The notes: generated from the sequence alone by a model not told the origin. Positions 6,633 through 16,077 are shown, counted from the first letter of the stretch. The stretch is 64,000 nt of DNA from Rariloculus sp963665575 (GCA_963665575.2 CAXXDW010000006.1:992001-1056000); one strand, 5' to 3'. Made by a program: numbers and translations.

Positions 6633-8098
6633 CAGTTCTCGTCTATACGTTTGTCCTGATGGTCGGTGTCGGCGTGCTCGCGGCCCTGATCGTGTTCGTC
6701 GTCGACATTTCGCAGACTCACGACGCAATCCGCCGCAATTTCCCGGTCCTCGGCCGGTTTCGCGGCTTGTTCGAGCGCCTGGGCGAGTTTTTCAGACAGT
6801 ACTTCTTCGCGCTCGACCGCGACGAGTTGCCGTTCAACCGTGCCGAACGGAACTGGGTCTACCGCGCTTCGAAGCAAGGCACCAACACGATCGCGTTCGG
6901 TTCGACGCGCGAACTGCGCCGCCTCGGGACGGTGCTCTATGTGAACAGCGCCTGGCCCCTGCTCGAACAGGATGTCGCCGAGCCCGGTTCCGTGACGATC
7001 GGACCCGCCTGCGCGCGGCCCTACACGACGAATTCGCTCATCAATATCTCGGCGATGAGCTACGGTTCGATCTCGCGGCCGGCCGTTCGCGCGTTGTCGC
7101 GCGGCGCGAAGAGCGCGGGCATCTGGCTCAACACCGGCGAAGGCGGCCTTGCACCTCACCACCTTGAAGGCGGCTGCGACATCGTGTTCCAGATCGGCAC
7201 GGCGAACTACGGCGTGCGCGACGCCGAGGGCCGCCTTTCCGACGCCAAGCTCGCCGAGGTTGCCGCCCACGAGCAGATCAGGATGTTCGAACTCAAGCTC
7301 AGCCAGGGCGCGAAGCCCGGCAAGGGCGGCATCCTCCCGGCCGTCAAGGTCACCAGGGAAATCGCGTCGATCCGCGGCATTCCCGTCCATCAGGCTTCAA
7401 TCAGTCCGAATCGTCATCCGGACATCGACAGCGCGGCCGACCTGCTCGACGTCATCGGTCGGATCCGCGACGTCACCGGGAAACCCGTCGGTTTCAAGGC
7501 TGTCATCGGGGGATTCGCCTGGCTCGATGAACTCGTCGAGGAAATCTACCGGCGCGGGATCGACAGCGCGCCGGACTTCATTACCGTCGACGGCGGCGAC
7601 GGCGGCAGCGGCGCCGCCCCGATGCCGCTCATGGACAACGTTGGCATGGTCGTTCGCGAGAGCCTGCCGCTGCTCGTCGACCGGCTCATCGCGAGCGGTC
7701 TGCGCGAGCGCATCAAGGTGATCACGAGCGGCAAGCTCATCGTCCCGTCGGAGGCGGCCTGGGCCTACTGCGCCGGGACCGATTTCGTCGCGTCGGCGCG
7801 TGGCTTCATGTTCGCGCTCGGCTGCATTCAGGCCATGCAGTGCAACAGGAACACCTGCCCCACAGGCGTCGCGACCCACAACCGGCGACTGCAACGCGGA
7901 CTCGATCCTGCCGACAAGGCCGAACGCGTAGCGCGCTACGCCCGGACGATTTCCAGGGAGATCGCCATGATCGCCCACTCCTGCGGAGTCAGCGAACCCC
8001 GCCAACTCCAGCGCCGCCACTGCCGCATCGTGACCGAAACGGGCCGCTCGGTGCCACTCGACGAGATCTGTCCGCCCGCAAGCCTGCCCGGTGGCTGA
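6620..8098 (+). CDS. FMN-binding glutamate synthase family protein
   Basis: The 492-aa protein matches the central FMN-binding domain of glutamate synthase, preceded by one N-terminal membrane segment (about residues 4-30). Visible motifs are SAMSYGSISRPAVRAL, NTGEGGLAPHH, KPGKGGILPAVKV, the FMN-site TVDGGDGGSGAAP, and a [3Fe-4S] cysteine set C402-x5-C408-x4-C413 ending in CPTGVAT. The glutaminase domain is absent, as in this stand-alone family, whose substrate is not established. ATG 6620 is chosen for its GAAGGAG ribosome site at 6607-6613; it overlaps the end of the CDP-alcohol phosphotransferase gene by 13 bp, implying co-translation. Confidence 0.88.
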   Translation: MQVLTVLVYTFVLMVGVGVLAALIVFVVDISQTHDAIRRNFPVLGRFRGLFERLGEFFRQYFFALDRDELPFNRAERNWVYRASKQGTNTIAFGSTRELRRLGTVLYVNSAWPLLEQDVAEPGSVTIGPACARPYTTNSLINISAMSYGSISRPAVRALSRGAKSAGIWLNTGEGGLAPHHLEGGCDIVFQIGTANYGVRDAEGRLSDAKLAEVAAHEQIRMFELKLSQGAKPGKGGILPAVKVTREIASIRGIPVHQASISPNRHPDIDSAADLLDVIGRIRDVTGKPVGFKAVIGGFAWLDELVEEIYRRGIDSAPDFITVDGGDGGSGAAPMPLMDNVGMVVRESLPLLVDRLIASGLRERIKVITSGKLIVPSEAAWAYCAGTDFVASARGFMFALGCIQAMQCNRNTCPTGVATHNRRLQRGLDPADKAERVARYARTISREIAMIAHSCGVSEPRQLQRRHCRIVTETGRSVPLDEICPPASLPGG

Positions 8099-8100
8099 AG

Positions 8101-8264
8101 CCGCAACCCCGGTAAGGGGCCGCCGGGGAGCTCGAGGCAAGCGATTCTCGAAAACCCTACCCGCCAAGACGACATCCGGCGCGCAGCCGAGCGCAGCGAG
8201 CGCCGTGCCCCCACTCAACCACTTAGCGTGAGCGGTCCCCGGCGGCCCCTTATCGGCATTGCGG
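8101..8264. repeat. 164-bp element bounded by 28-bp imperfect terminal inverted repeats
   Basis: The ends 8101-8128 and 8237-8264 are inverted copies matching at 25 of 28 positions, including a perfect 15-bp core (AAGGGGCCGCCGGGG and its complement). The element fills the space between two convergent genes. It has no open frame of note and I see no target-site duplication. It could be a MITE-like remnant or a long bidirectional terminator stem. Confidence 0.6.
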
Positions 8265-8284
8265 CCCCCCCCGTCACCGTACTA

Positions 8285-9856
8285 CTAGGCGTGATGGCTA
8301 AGGTCGCCCGGATTGAGCAGGTCCGGCGCAGTCCAGCCGTCAAGGTCGTACTCGGCCAGGCACGCGTCGGCGAAGCCCATCATGCGTTCCGCCTCGCCGG
8401 AAGCCATCGCACCGAACAGCGCATAGCGCCGAATCTCCTCGGTCGAGCCGCTGTAGTTGATCTCGTACAGCTCATGCCGGGCGCCGAACTCCGAGCCGAT
8501 CGCATCCCAGAGCAGCTTCATGAGCTTGACCCTGGCTTCGGCGTCGTAGCCGTTGGAGCCGCGCAGGTAGCGGTCGATATACGGGCGAATGTCCGGGTTC
8601 TTGAAGTCCTTGACGTGTGAATTCAGGTAGATGAGCCCCGAGGCGCAGGCCTGCTCGATGATGTACTTGATCTTGGGATAAGCCTGCGGCGCGAGCACCT
8701 GGTAAGCGCTTGCGGAGCCCGGGTTCGGCAGTACGTAGTCGTCAACCCAGGGCACGGGGTTCCTGACCATCGCTTCGCTCAGCGACCAGAACATGTTGCG
8801 CCAGGCGATGACCTCGCCGACGTGTGCCTGAACGCCGCGAAAATCCTTCGTGCCCGCTGCATCGACGGCCTTGAGCAGACAGCCGGCGATGAAGTCGAGC
8901 TTGACCGACAGGCGCGTGCAGCCGTGCAGCATGGCGCGCGGCAGAAACCCGGTCCGCGGGAAGAAATTGTTGGCGCCGTCGACGTCGGCATAGATGAACA
9001 CGTTCTCCCATGGGACCAGCACGTCGTCGAGCACGAAGACCGAATCGTTCTCGTCCACGCGGCTCGACAGCGGATAGTCGAACGGGCTGCCCATGACGGT
9101 GGCCATCATTTCGTAGGACGGGCGGCACAGGAACTTCACGCCCTGGGCATTCGACGGGACCATGAACACGCAGGCGAAGGACTTGTCCTGCACCGGGATC
9201 AGGCCGTGATGCGCGACGAAGGTGTAGTTGGTCAGCGCCGAACCCGTCGCCACGACCTTGGCGCCGGAGACGATGATTCCGGCATCGGTTTCCTTCTTGA
9301 CGTGGACGCAAACGTCCTTGATCTCGTTCGGCGGCCGGTTGCGGTCGATCGGCGGATGGATGATCGCGTGATTGACATAGGCGACGCGTTCCTGGCTGTA
9401 GCGGTACCAGCGCTGCGCGTTCTCCGGGTAGGTGTAGAACGAGGAATTCGCACCGAGCGTGGCAAGAAATGCGGCCTTGTAGTCCGGGGAACGACCGAGC
9501 CAGCCGTAGGTCAGGCGCTGCCAGTTGGCGATCGCGTCGCGTCCGGCGACGGCTTCCTCAACGCTTTTCGGTGCCCTGAAATACGGATGGGTCTTGCCGC
9601 CGTTGCCGGTGTCGGTGTCGACAAGGTACTTGTCCTGTTCCTCCGGGTCGTGCAACGCGTCGTAGAGCCGGGCGAGCATGCGGGCGGAGTTCCGGAACGC
9701 CGGATGCGTCGTGATCCTGTCGACTTTTTCGCCGTAGATGTAGATTTCACGCCCGTCGTCGATCGATTCGAGATACTCCGCGCCCGTCATCGGGCTCGCG
9801 TTCTCGATGCTGCCGGTCGCTGCGCCGCTTGCAGCGGTTTGCCGTGAGGTTGCCAT
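8285..9856 (-). CDS. 4-hydroxyphenylacetate 3-hydroxylase (HpaB) family monooxygenase
   Basis: The 523-aa protein has HpaB-family length and layout: MTGAEYLESIDDGREIYIYGE at the N-terminus, HPPIDRNRPP, GIIVSGAKVVATGSALTNY in the middle beta domain, DDVLVPWENVFIYADVD, and a C-terminal helical bundle. HpaB enzymes hydroxylate aromatic substrates using reduced flavin from a separate reductase; no HpaC-type reductase is in this window. ATG 9856 follows an AAGGGGA ribosome site. It is divergent from a second HpaB-family gene across 362 bp. Substrate not predictable. Confidence 0.88.
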   Translation of the reverse strand: MATSRQTAASGAATGSIENASPMTGAEYLESIDDGREIYIYGEKVDRITTHPAFRNSARMLARLYDALHDPEEQDKYLVDTDTGNGGKTHPYFRAPKSVEEAVAGRDAIANWQRLTYGWLGRSPDYKAAFLATLGANSSFYTYPENAQRWYRYSQERVAYVNHAIIHPPIDRNRPPNEIKDVCVHVKKETDAGIIVSGAKVVATGSALTNYTFVAHHGLIPVQDKSFACVFMVPSNAQGVKFLCRPSYEMMATVMGSPFDYPLSSRVDENDSVFVLDDVLVPWENVFIYADVDGANNFFPRTGFLPRAMLHGCTRLSVKLDFIAGCLLKAVDAAGTKDFRGVQAHVGEVIAWRNMFWSLSEAMVRNPVPWVDDYVLPNPGSASAYQVLAPQAYPKIKYIIEQACASGLIYLNSHVKDFKNPDIRPYIDRYLRGSNGYDAEARVKLMKLLWDAIGSEFGARHELYEINYSGSTEEIRRYALFGAMASGEAERMMGFADACLAEYDLDGWTAPDLLNPGDLSHHA

Positions 9857-10218
9857 TCGATTCCCCTTGAGCTGATCTGTTCCTGAATCACTGCGACGGG
9901 CAGATTCCGCCGCACGCCACGTTCGAAAGCCGAAGGATAGGCGAATGACGGCGCGCGTGCACCAAGCGGCCTGTACGCTTGTTGTATGACTGTATTGACA
10001 ACGACGGTATGGTGCTGCTGCACAACACGAACGGGCTTGACGGTACAATCGGAACGATCAGGACAGCCTCGAAGTACATTGAATACTTCGGCATTGCAAC
10101 GGAGTGCGGTTTCGGTCGACGCCCAGTCACAAAGTTCCCGAGCATCCACACAGAAGCTGCAAGCTCCCTCGGGCGAACATGAATTATTCCGACTCATCAT
10201 GAATCAGAGGCACGTGAA
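9857..10218. promoter_or_regulatory. Divergent intergenic region between two HpaB-family genes
   Basis: This 362-bp gap holds no convincing gene. It is visibly less GC-rich than its surroundings around 9975-10090, as expected for a control region. A short inverted repeat GTTGT-N12-ACAAC near 9985-10007 lies in that stretch and could be an operator. I could not pick -10/-35 pairs with confidence for either gene. Confidence 0.4.
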
Positions 10219-11781
10219 ATGAGCTCACACACCAGCGGTGGAAACGGCGAAGCGAATCAAGTCCATGTCAGAACCGGGGCTGACTACCTCAACGCGCTCA
10301 ACGATGGCCGCCGCGTTTTCGTCAACGGCCAGCAGGTCGAAAATGTCGCAACGCACCCGCTGACACGGGACTACGCCAATACGGTCGCTTCCTGGTACGA
10401 CGCGCATCATGATCCGGAGTACCGGGACGTCATGACGTTTGTTGACAAGGACGGTGTGCGCCGCGCCAAGACATGGTTTCTGCACACGACCAAGGAAGAG
10501 CTCGAGTCCAGGCGCATTTATCACGACACGGTTTGCAGGATGTTCGGCCGCTCGTTCTTCGGGCGGATGCCGGACGTCAACAACGCCATTTTTCTGACTT
10601 ACATCGATGATCCTCAGCCGTGGGAAGAAAACACCGTCGGCTACGATGCGGCCGGATTCGCCGACAACATTCGCAGCTTCTGGGCGAAGATGGTCGACGA
10701 GGACATCAATCTCGCACCGGCCGTCATCGATCCGCCGGTCGATCGTTCACGTCCTGAAGCCGAGGCGGAATCGCCCAACTGCCGCGTTGTCGAATATCGC
10801 GACGACGGAATCGTGATCGATGGCGTCAAGGCGGTGGCTACCGGAACGATATTCGCAGACTGGATCATGGTCGGCGTGTTCTGGCGCCCCGGCATGCCGG
10901 AAGATCAGGTCATGTACCTCGTGATGCCGGTGAACACCAAGGGCGTGACGCTGCTTTCGCGCGAGTGCCTGTCGCGCCCGGATGTGTCCGAAGAAGAGCA
11001 CCCGCTGCTTGGTCAGGGCGACGAACTCGACAACTCGATCGTTTTCGACAACGTATTCGTGCCGCGCAAGTACATCTTTCACCTCGGTAATCCGGAACAC
11101 GCGATGTACTATCCGCAGCGCCTGTTCGACTGGCTGCACTGGATTGATCTGGTTCGGTTCGGGGTAAAGACAGAACTGATGGCGGGGCTCGCCCTGCTGG
11201 TCGGCGACGGTTCCGGGCTGCTCAAGATCCCGGCCACTGCAAGCCGTATCGCGGACATTATCCGCTTCCGCGAGACGATTCGCGCCTTCCGTGTCGCAGC
11301 CGAGGCCACCGGATTCACGACGCCGGGAGGAATGTACAAGCCCAATAACATTCAGCTCGATTTCGGGCGTGCGTTCTATCAGGAGCATTCAAAGGACATC
11401 ATCAACGAGCTGCTCGACCTGAGCGGCCGCAGCTCGATCATCCAGCCGGCGGCCAGTGACTTCGGCGAGTTTGGCGATTTGCTCGACACGATGCTGCGCG
11501 GCGCCTGGAAGGACGGCAAGCAACGCCTCAAGGTATTTCGCGTAATCCGCGACATGTTCCTCACTGACTGGGGCGACCGCGGCCGCATGTTCGACCAGTT
11601 CAACGGAACGCCGCTCAACACGATCCGCATTCTGACGATGCACCGCACGGAGTTTCAGCCCAACGGTCCGATGACCGCGTTCGCCCGCGAAGTCTGCGGC
11701 ATTCCCCTGGTGGAGGGGCAGGGCACAGTCAAGGAGCAGGTGGCCGCCTACGTTCGGGCGCAGGACGTCAAGACTGAATGA
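10219..11781 (+). CDS. 4-hydroxyphenylacetate 3-hydroxylase (HpaB) family monooxygenase, second copy
   Basis: The 520-aa protein is a diverged paralogue of the neighbouring HpaB-type enzyme: TGADYLNALNDGRRVFVNGQ, DPPVDRSRP, GIVIDGVKAVATGTIFADWI and FDNVFVPRKYIFHLGN correspond to the same family segments. The C-terminal part has no close similarity by eye to the neighbour, so this is not a recent duplication. It should need a reduced-flavin supply from elsewhere. It reads away from the other copy. Substrate unknown. Confidence 0.87.
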   Translation: MSSHTSGGNGEANQVHVRTGADYLNALNDGRRVFVNGQQVENVATHPLTRDYANTVASWYDAHHDPEYRDVMTFVDKDGVRRAKTWFLHTTKEELESRRIYHDTVCRMFGRSFFGRMPDVNNAIFLTYIDDPQPWEENTVGYDAAGFADNIRSFWAKMVDEDINLAPAVIDPPVDRSRPEAEAESPNCRVVEYRDDGIVIDGVKAVATGTIFADWIMVGVFWRPGMPEDQVMYLVMPVNTKGVTLLSRECLSRPDVSEEEHPLLGQGDELDNSIVFDNVFVPRKYIFHLGNPEHAMYYPQRLFDWLHWIDLVRFGVKTELMAGLALLVGDGSGLLKIPATASRIADIIRFRETIRAFRVAAEATGFTTPGGMYKPNNIQLDFGRAFYQEHSKDIINELLDLSGRSSIIQPAASDFGEFGDLLDTMLRGAWKDGKQRLKVFRVIRDMFLTDWGDRGRMFDQFNGTPLNTIRILTMHRTEFQPNGPMTAFAREVCGIPLVEGQGTVKEQVAAYVRAQDVKTE

Positions 11782-11794
11782 GGCCGGGGTGTGG

Positions 11795-11828
11795 GATCCC
11801 TCGGATTCCGAGAAGCACCTCGGGGATC
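11795..11828. terminator. Stem-loop after the second HpaB-family gene
   Basis: GATCCC at 11795-11800 pairs with GGGATC at 11823-11828, with an inner TCGG/CCGA pair. It starts 14 bp after the stop codon. No T-run follows, so an intrinsic terminator is only possible. Confidence 0.3.
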
Positions 11829-12068
11829 GATTCTGCGTGCGAGCGGACCGAGCCGGGGTCTGCGCGAGGGGCTTCGCAGCGCGTCCGGCCGGGCGGTCGG
11901 CGATCCTGACACGAATATCATTGCTCACAACGCGTGAATTGCCCTGGCGAACTTCGCTGCATATGGAATTGCGCGGTTGATTGGCTCGATGCTACGCGGT
12001 AGCTTGTTTTGTACCGACTTCGGTGCGGAAATCGCCACACGTCAAACAAGCGATGAGGGCGGACAGCG

Positions 12069-12692
12069 ATGAATAACGGAACGGTCGCGGTGCGGCTCCC
12101 GGCGACGATACTGGTCGCGGCATTCGCCGCGGCGGCCCCGGTGCTGGTTTTCGCGCAGGGCGCCGATGTGTCCGCCGGACACGAAGCGCATCAGCACGAC
12201 CCCGCGCCGGCATTGCCGTCGAGCGACGTGCTCGGCGACGTCCTCGTCGATTTCGCGCTTGTCGATGCAGACGGCGGCATCCTGAGCGACGAGGACTTTC
12301 GCGGCCGCTACATGCTTATCGGTTACGGATTCACGCGCTGCACCGATGTTTGCCCGCTCATGGCCGCAAACATGGCGATGGCGCTGCGCTCGACGGAGCA
12401 GGATGCGGTCGGGATCTTCATCAGCGTGGATACGGAGCGCGACGACCCGGAGCGAACGCACGCTTATGCGTCGGCATTCAGCGAGCGAATGATCGGTCTC
12501 GGCGGCACTCATGAGCAGGTCGCTGCCGCGGCCGGCAATTTCAAGGTCAGCTTCGCCGTAACGAAGACGCAGTCAAGCTACACGGTGCAGCACACCAGTC
12601 ATCTCTTCCTCGTCGATCCCGACGGCGAACTGCGCGATGTCTTCGCGCTCAATACGAACCCGAATCTCATCGCGCAAGCGATGAGCCGCTAG
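12069..12692 (+). CDS. SCO1/SenC family copper-binding thioredoxin-like protein
   Basis: The 207-aa protein has an N-terminal signal or anchor sequence (residues 8-30), a His-rich stretch (GHEAHQHD), and a thioredoxin fold with the copper-site C91-x3-C95 (RCTDVCPL) and the third ligand in VQHTSHLFL. SCO proteins deliver copper to, or reduce the CuA site of, cytochrome c oxidase in the periplasm. No cytochrome oxidase genes are nearby, so the partner is not shown by context. The preceding 287 bp hold no gene that I can support. Confidence 0.88.
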   Translation: MNNGTVAVRLPATILVAAFAAAAPVLVFAQGADVSAGHEAHQHDPAPALPSSDVLGDVLVDFALVDADGGILSDEDFRGRYMLIGYGFTRCTDVCPLMAANMAMALRSTEQDAVGIFISVDTERDDPERTHAYASAFSERMIGLGGTHEQVAAAAGNFKVSFAVTKTQSSYTVQHTSHLFLVDPDGELRDVFALNTNPNLIAQAMSR

Positions 12693-12830
12693 GCGACCCG
12701 CGAATCACTCGCAAGCGCCTGCGGCCGCGCGTGCTTGCGGCGCGCGTTCGTGGCTTGGCGCCCGTACTTCGCTTCGGCAGCCTGGCAGCTCGTGTCAAAA
12801 GCCCCACTGCAATGGGGAAAACAGACCGCC

Positions 12831-12882
12831 TCGCCGGTCTCGGTGCGACGCGCGACTTTCGCCACGGACTGCCAGGCATGCG
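12831..12882 (+). repeat. Dispersed 52-bp intergenic repeat, copy A
   Basis: It matches 19559-19610 at 47 of 52 positions in the same orientation. Its centre reads CGCGCGACTTTCGCCACGG. It lies about 80 bp upstream of the lipoprotein gene. In one frame both copies would encode AGLGA(T/S)RDFRHGLPGMR, but they sit in different phases relative to their neighbours. Confidence 0.85.
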
Positions 12883-12961
12883 TGCTACCATCAACGTATC
12901 CGGGCGGCTCCGATTCCGGAAGCCCGACGAACCAAAAAGTCTTCAAACGCAGGGGGTTGCG

Positions 12962-13972
12962 ATGGGCATCAGGTACAGTCTCTTGACCGTGGCGGGAGCG
13001 TTTCTGCTCACGGCCTGTGGATCGGAAATGGCCGAGACGCCGGCCCCCGAAGCTCCGCCCTCCGCAGACGAAGCTCCGGCAGCGGCCGATCCGGCCGCCG
13101 CGGAAACGGCCGGCGACGGCGGACTGCCGGCGAGAATCGTCGCCGAGCGCGGCGGCTTCATCCCCGAGGGCGTCGAATACGATATGGCCAATGGCCGCTT
13201 GCTCACCGGTTCGATCGCCGAGGGCACGATCTTCGAGATTCACGCCAACGGCAGCATGACCGCATTTGTCAGCGACCCCGATCTCGGTGCGACGATCGGC
13301 ATCGAGGCCGACGAACCGCGCGATCGGCTGCTCGTTGCGAACTCGGGCGGTTTCGGCGAGGCGCCGGGCCAGGCGATGCTGGGCGTCTTCAGCCTGACGA
13401 CCGGCGAGCGAATCGCGATGGTGGATCTCATGGCGACACTCGGCGAACTGCCCGAGGGCGCCACCGTTTTCGCAAACGACGTTACCGTGGCCGACGACGG
13501 CACGGTCTACGCGACCGACACCCGGATGAACGTCGTCTACGAAGTGGACGGCGATTACAACGCTTCGGTCATGCATGCCTTCGAAGGGATTGAGGGTATG
13601 GCGCTCAACGGTCTCGTCCATCATCCGGACGGCTACCTGCTCGTCGCGGACCTCGGCAACGGCGGCATCTACAGGATTCCGGTCGACGATCCCGCGGCCG
13701 CGAACGAAGTGGCGTTGCCGGAGCCCATGGCCGGCGCCGACGGACTCGTCTGGGATTCCGCCGGGAACCTCGTTGTCGTCTCCAACAGCAGCGGAATGAT
13801 TACGGCGCTGCAAAGCGACGACGGCTGGGCTTCGGCCACGATCGCCGCCGTGGGGCCGTATGAAGGCCAGGCGACGACGGGTGCTGCGGTCGGCGACGAC
13901 ATCTATATCGTGCATCCGTTCTTCCAGGATCCGGAAGCGCTGCCGATCATCGAGCGCGTCACTTTCCAGTAG
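12962..13972 (+). CDS. Beta-propeller (SMP-30/gluconolactonase-like) lipoprotein
   Basis: The 336-aa protein begins with a lipoprotein signal whose lipobox is LLTAC (Cys19), followed by a Pro/Ala/Glu-rich linker of about 35 residues. The remainder has repeated blades typical of SMP-30-like propellers: EGVEYDMANGRLLTGSI, NDVTVADDGTVYATDT, NGLVHHPDGYLLVADLGNGGIYRI and DGLVWDSAGNLVVVSN. Such proteins are often lactonases or sugar-binding; metal ligands cannot be assigned by eye. It probably sits on the periplasmic side of the outer membrane. Start ATG 12962 is the only one giving the lipoprotein signal. Specific function unknown. Confidence 0.8.
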   Translation: MGIRYSLLTVAGAFLLTACGSEMAETPAPEAPPSADEAPAAADPAAAETAGDGGLPARIVAERGGFIPEGVEYDMANGRLLTGSIAEGTIFEIHANGSMTAFVSDPDLGATIGIEADEPRDRLLVANSGGFGEAPGQAMLGVFSLTTGERIAMVDLMATLGELPEGATVFANDVTVADDGTVYATDTRMNVVYEVDGDYNASVMHAFEGIEGMALNGLVHHPDGYLLVADLGNGGIYRIPVDDPAAANEVALPEPMAGADGLVWDSAGNLVVVSNSSGMITALQSDDGWASATIAAVGPYEGQATTGAAVGDDIYIVHPFFQDPEALPIIERVTFQ

Positions 13973-14026
13973 CGGTACCTGGCGGCAGCGCAACGCTCAG
14001 GCGGTCCGCTCACATCATGTCCCCCT

Positions 14027-14048
14027 CCCTTCGAGCGAGCTCGAAGGG
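14027..14048. terminator. Strong hairpin between the lipoprotein gene and the Bat operon
   Basis: CCCTTCGAG (14027-14035) pairs perfectly with CTCGAAGGG (14040-14048) around a 4-base loop, and flanking C-rich and G-rich runs could extend the stem to about 14021-14057. There is no T-run. It may terminate the lipoprotein gene or insulate the Bat operon. Confidence 0.4.
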
Positions 14049-14163
14049 GGCGTGGGGGCACGATGCGATCGGTCGCTACGCCATGGGAATGTATCGCCCG
14101 CCCGGAATGACCGGTGCAAGATGTGGGCTGCTAGAATCGCCCGTTCCGCCTCAGAAGAAGTCC

Positions 14164-15138
14164 ATGTCGCTACAACAGAAGTTCCTGCGGCTCGAAGCCC
14201 ACCTGAAGCAGCTCGTCGTGGGTCAGGAGACGCTCCTGACCCGCATGCTGACGGCGCTCCTCTGCGACGGGCATCTGCTGGTCGAAGGCGCGCCCGGTCT
14301 CGCCAAGACGCGGGCGATCAAGGTGCTCAGCCATGGCGTGGAGGGCGACTTCCACAGGCTTCAGTTCACGCCCGATCTTCTGCCGGCGGATCTCACGGGC
14401 ACCGAAATCTATCGGCCGGAAACGGGCTCCTTCGTGTTTCGCCAGGGGCCGCTGTTTCACAATCTCGTGCTCGCCGACGAGGTGAACCGTGCCCCGGCGA
14501 AGGTCCAGTCGGCGCTGCTCGAGGCCATGGGCGAACGGCAGATCACCGTGGGATCGGTGACCTATCCGCTGCCGGAACTCTTCATGGTCATGGCGACGCA
14601 GAACCCGATCGAGCAGGAGGGGACCTACCCGTTGCCCGAAGCTCAACTCGATCGTTTTCTCCTGCACATCATGGTGGACTACCCCGATGCCGACGGCGAA
14701 CGTGCGATACTCGATCTGAATCGCGGCGAGCAGCGCAGGTCGGTACCGGACGAGGAGCTGTTCAGGGCCGCCGAGCCGCTGTCACAGCCGGAGGTCATGG
14801 CGGCGCGGCTCGAGGTGCTCGACGTGCATCTTGCCGAACCCCTCGAAGAATATCTCGTGCAGATCGTGCTTGCGACACGCGACGCCGGGCGCTACGGCGA
14901 CGACCTCGATGGCGTGCTCCAGTTCGGTGCAAGTCCGCGTGCGACGATCGCACTTGACCGGTGCTCGCGGGCGACGGCGTGGCTCGCCGGGCGCGACTAT
15001 GTGACGCCCGAGGACATTCAGGTCATGGCGCACGACATATTGCGGCACCGGATCCTGATCAGCTTCGAGGCCGAGGCCGCGGGGCTGCGTCCCGACGAAT
15101 TTGTCGACACGCTTCTTGAGCGGATCGGCGTGCCGTAA
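14164..15138 (+). CDS. MoxR-family AAA ATPase
   Basis: The 324-aa protein has Walker A GAPGLAKT at residues 42-49, Walker B LVLADEVNR, the sensor segment MVMATQNPIEQEGTYPLPEAQLDRF typical of MoxR, and a C-terminal lid domain. MoxR ATPases act with VWA-domain partners to remodel or mature envelope or metal-dependent complexes. It is the first gene of a six-gene operon with DUF58, DUF4381, two VWA proteins and BatD. Its stop overlaps the next start (TAATG). ATG 14164 is used; the upstream open frame contains a hairpin and no conserved sequence. Confidence 0.9.
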   Translation: MSLQQKFLRLEAHLKQLVVGQETLLTRMLTALLCDGHLLVEGAPGLAKTRAIKVLSHGVEGDFHRLQFTPDLLPADLTGTEIYRPETGSFVFRQGPLFHNLVLADEVNRAPAKVQSALLEAMGERQITVGSVTYPLPELFMVMATQNPIEQEGTYPLPEAQLDRFLLHIMVDYPDADGERAILDLNRGEQRRSVPDEELFRAAEPLSQPEVMAARLEVLDVHLAEPLEEYLVQIVLATRDAGRYGDDLDGVLQFGASPRATIALDRCSRATAWLAGRDYVTPEDIQVMAHDILRHRILISFEAEAAGLRPDEFVDTLLERIGVP

Positions 15139-16070
15139 TGGTTGCCGCGGCGGAGACAGCCAAGCGCTCGCCGGTTCGCGTCGAGCTCAAGGACCTGATC
15201 CGGGCAAAACCCGCCGGGGAATCGATCGGGCTCATGACGCCGCGGGTGCGTGCCTTCGTATCCGGCGGACACCTTTCGCCGTTCAAGGGGCGCGGCGTGG
15301 AGTACGACGAGTCGCGGCCCTATCAGGCGGGTGACGACCTGCGGACGATGGACTGGCGCGTCACGGCGCGCACGGGCAAACCGTTCACGAAAGTTTTCCG
15401 CGAGGAACGCAATCGCCCCGTGATCGTGTGGCTGGATCTGCGCCGGTCGATGCACTTCGCGACGCGCGGCGCCTACAAGTCGGTGCTCGCGGCCGACGCC
15501 GCGGCCCTGGTTGCCTGGAGTGCTGTTGCGAACGGCGACCAGCTCGGTGGTCTCGTGTTTTCCGAATACGAGCGTCACGAACTGCGGCCGCGGCTCGGAA
15601 GCCGCGCCGCGCTGAGGTTGCTGCAGCTCATCGCGGAGAACCCCTGTTGGCAGCCGGCGGGCGCCGATGCGGCGGGCGAGGGCGAGACGGAGCGTTCCCT
15701 GCTCCGCCTGACAAGGGTCGCGCGTCCCGGCAGCATGATGTTTCTGCTCAGCGACTTTCGGAACTTCGGCGCAGACGGCGAAACGTATGTCAGACAGCTT
15801 GCAAGTCATGGAGACCTGTACCTCATCCACGTTTACGATCCGCTCGAAGCCGAACTTCCGCCGCCGGGCCGCTATCGGATCCGCAAGGACCAGCGCGCGT
15901 TTGCGATCGAGACTTCCGATCCCGGCGCCCGCGTACGCTATCGTGACCGGTTCGCTGCGCGCGTGGCGCGTTTGCAGGCGCTGGCCCGTCTGCAGGGAGT
16001 CAACGTTCTCGATTGCGCGACGACCGACAAACCGTTCGACGTACTGACGAAACGGTTCGCGCCGAAATGA
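15138..16070 (+). CDS. DUF58 domain-containing protein
   Basis: The 310-aa protein has the DUF58 hallmark around residues 53-100: GRGVEYDESRPYQAGDDLRTMDWRVTARTGKP, followed by VWLDLRRSMHFAT. DUF58 proteins have a VWA-like fold with a degenerate metal site and accompany MoxR ATPases. Its ATG overlaps the moxR-type stop by one base. No membrane segments are seen, so it is probably cytoplasmic or peripheral. It likely scaffolds the MoxR ATPase to the Bat proteins. Confidence 0.9.
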   Translation: MVAAAETAKRSPVRVELKDLIRAKPAGESIGLMTPRVRAFVSGGHLSPFKGRGVEYDESRPYQAGDDLRTMDWRVTARTGKPFTKVFREERNRPVIVWLDLRRSMHFATRGAYKSVLAADAAALVAWSAVANGDQLGGLVFSEYERHELRPRLGSRAALRLLQLIAENPCWQPAGADAAGEGETERSLLRLTRVARPGSMMFLLSDFRNFGADGETYVRQLASHGDLYLIHVYDPLEAELPPPGRYRIRKDQRAFAIETSDPGARVRYRDRFAARVARLQALARLQGVNVLDCATTDKPFDVLTKRFAPK

Positions 16071-16077
16071 ACACGCC

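Noticed and set aside
8101..8264. Insertion sequence
   Set aside because: There are terminal inverted repeats, but only 164 bp, no transposase and no visible target duplication; reported only as a repeat element.
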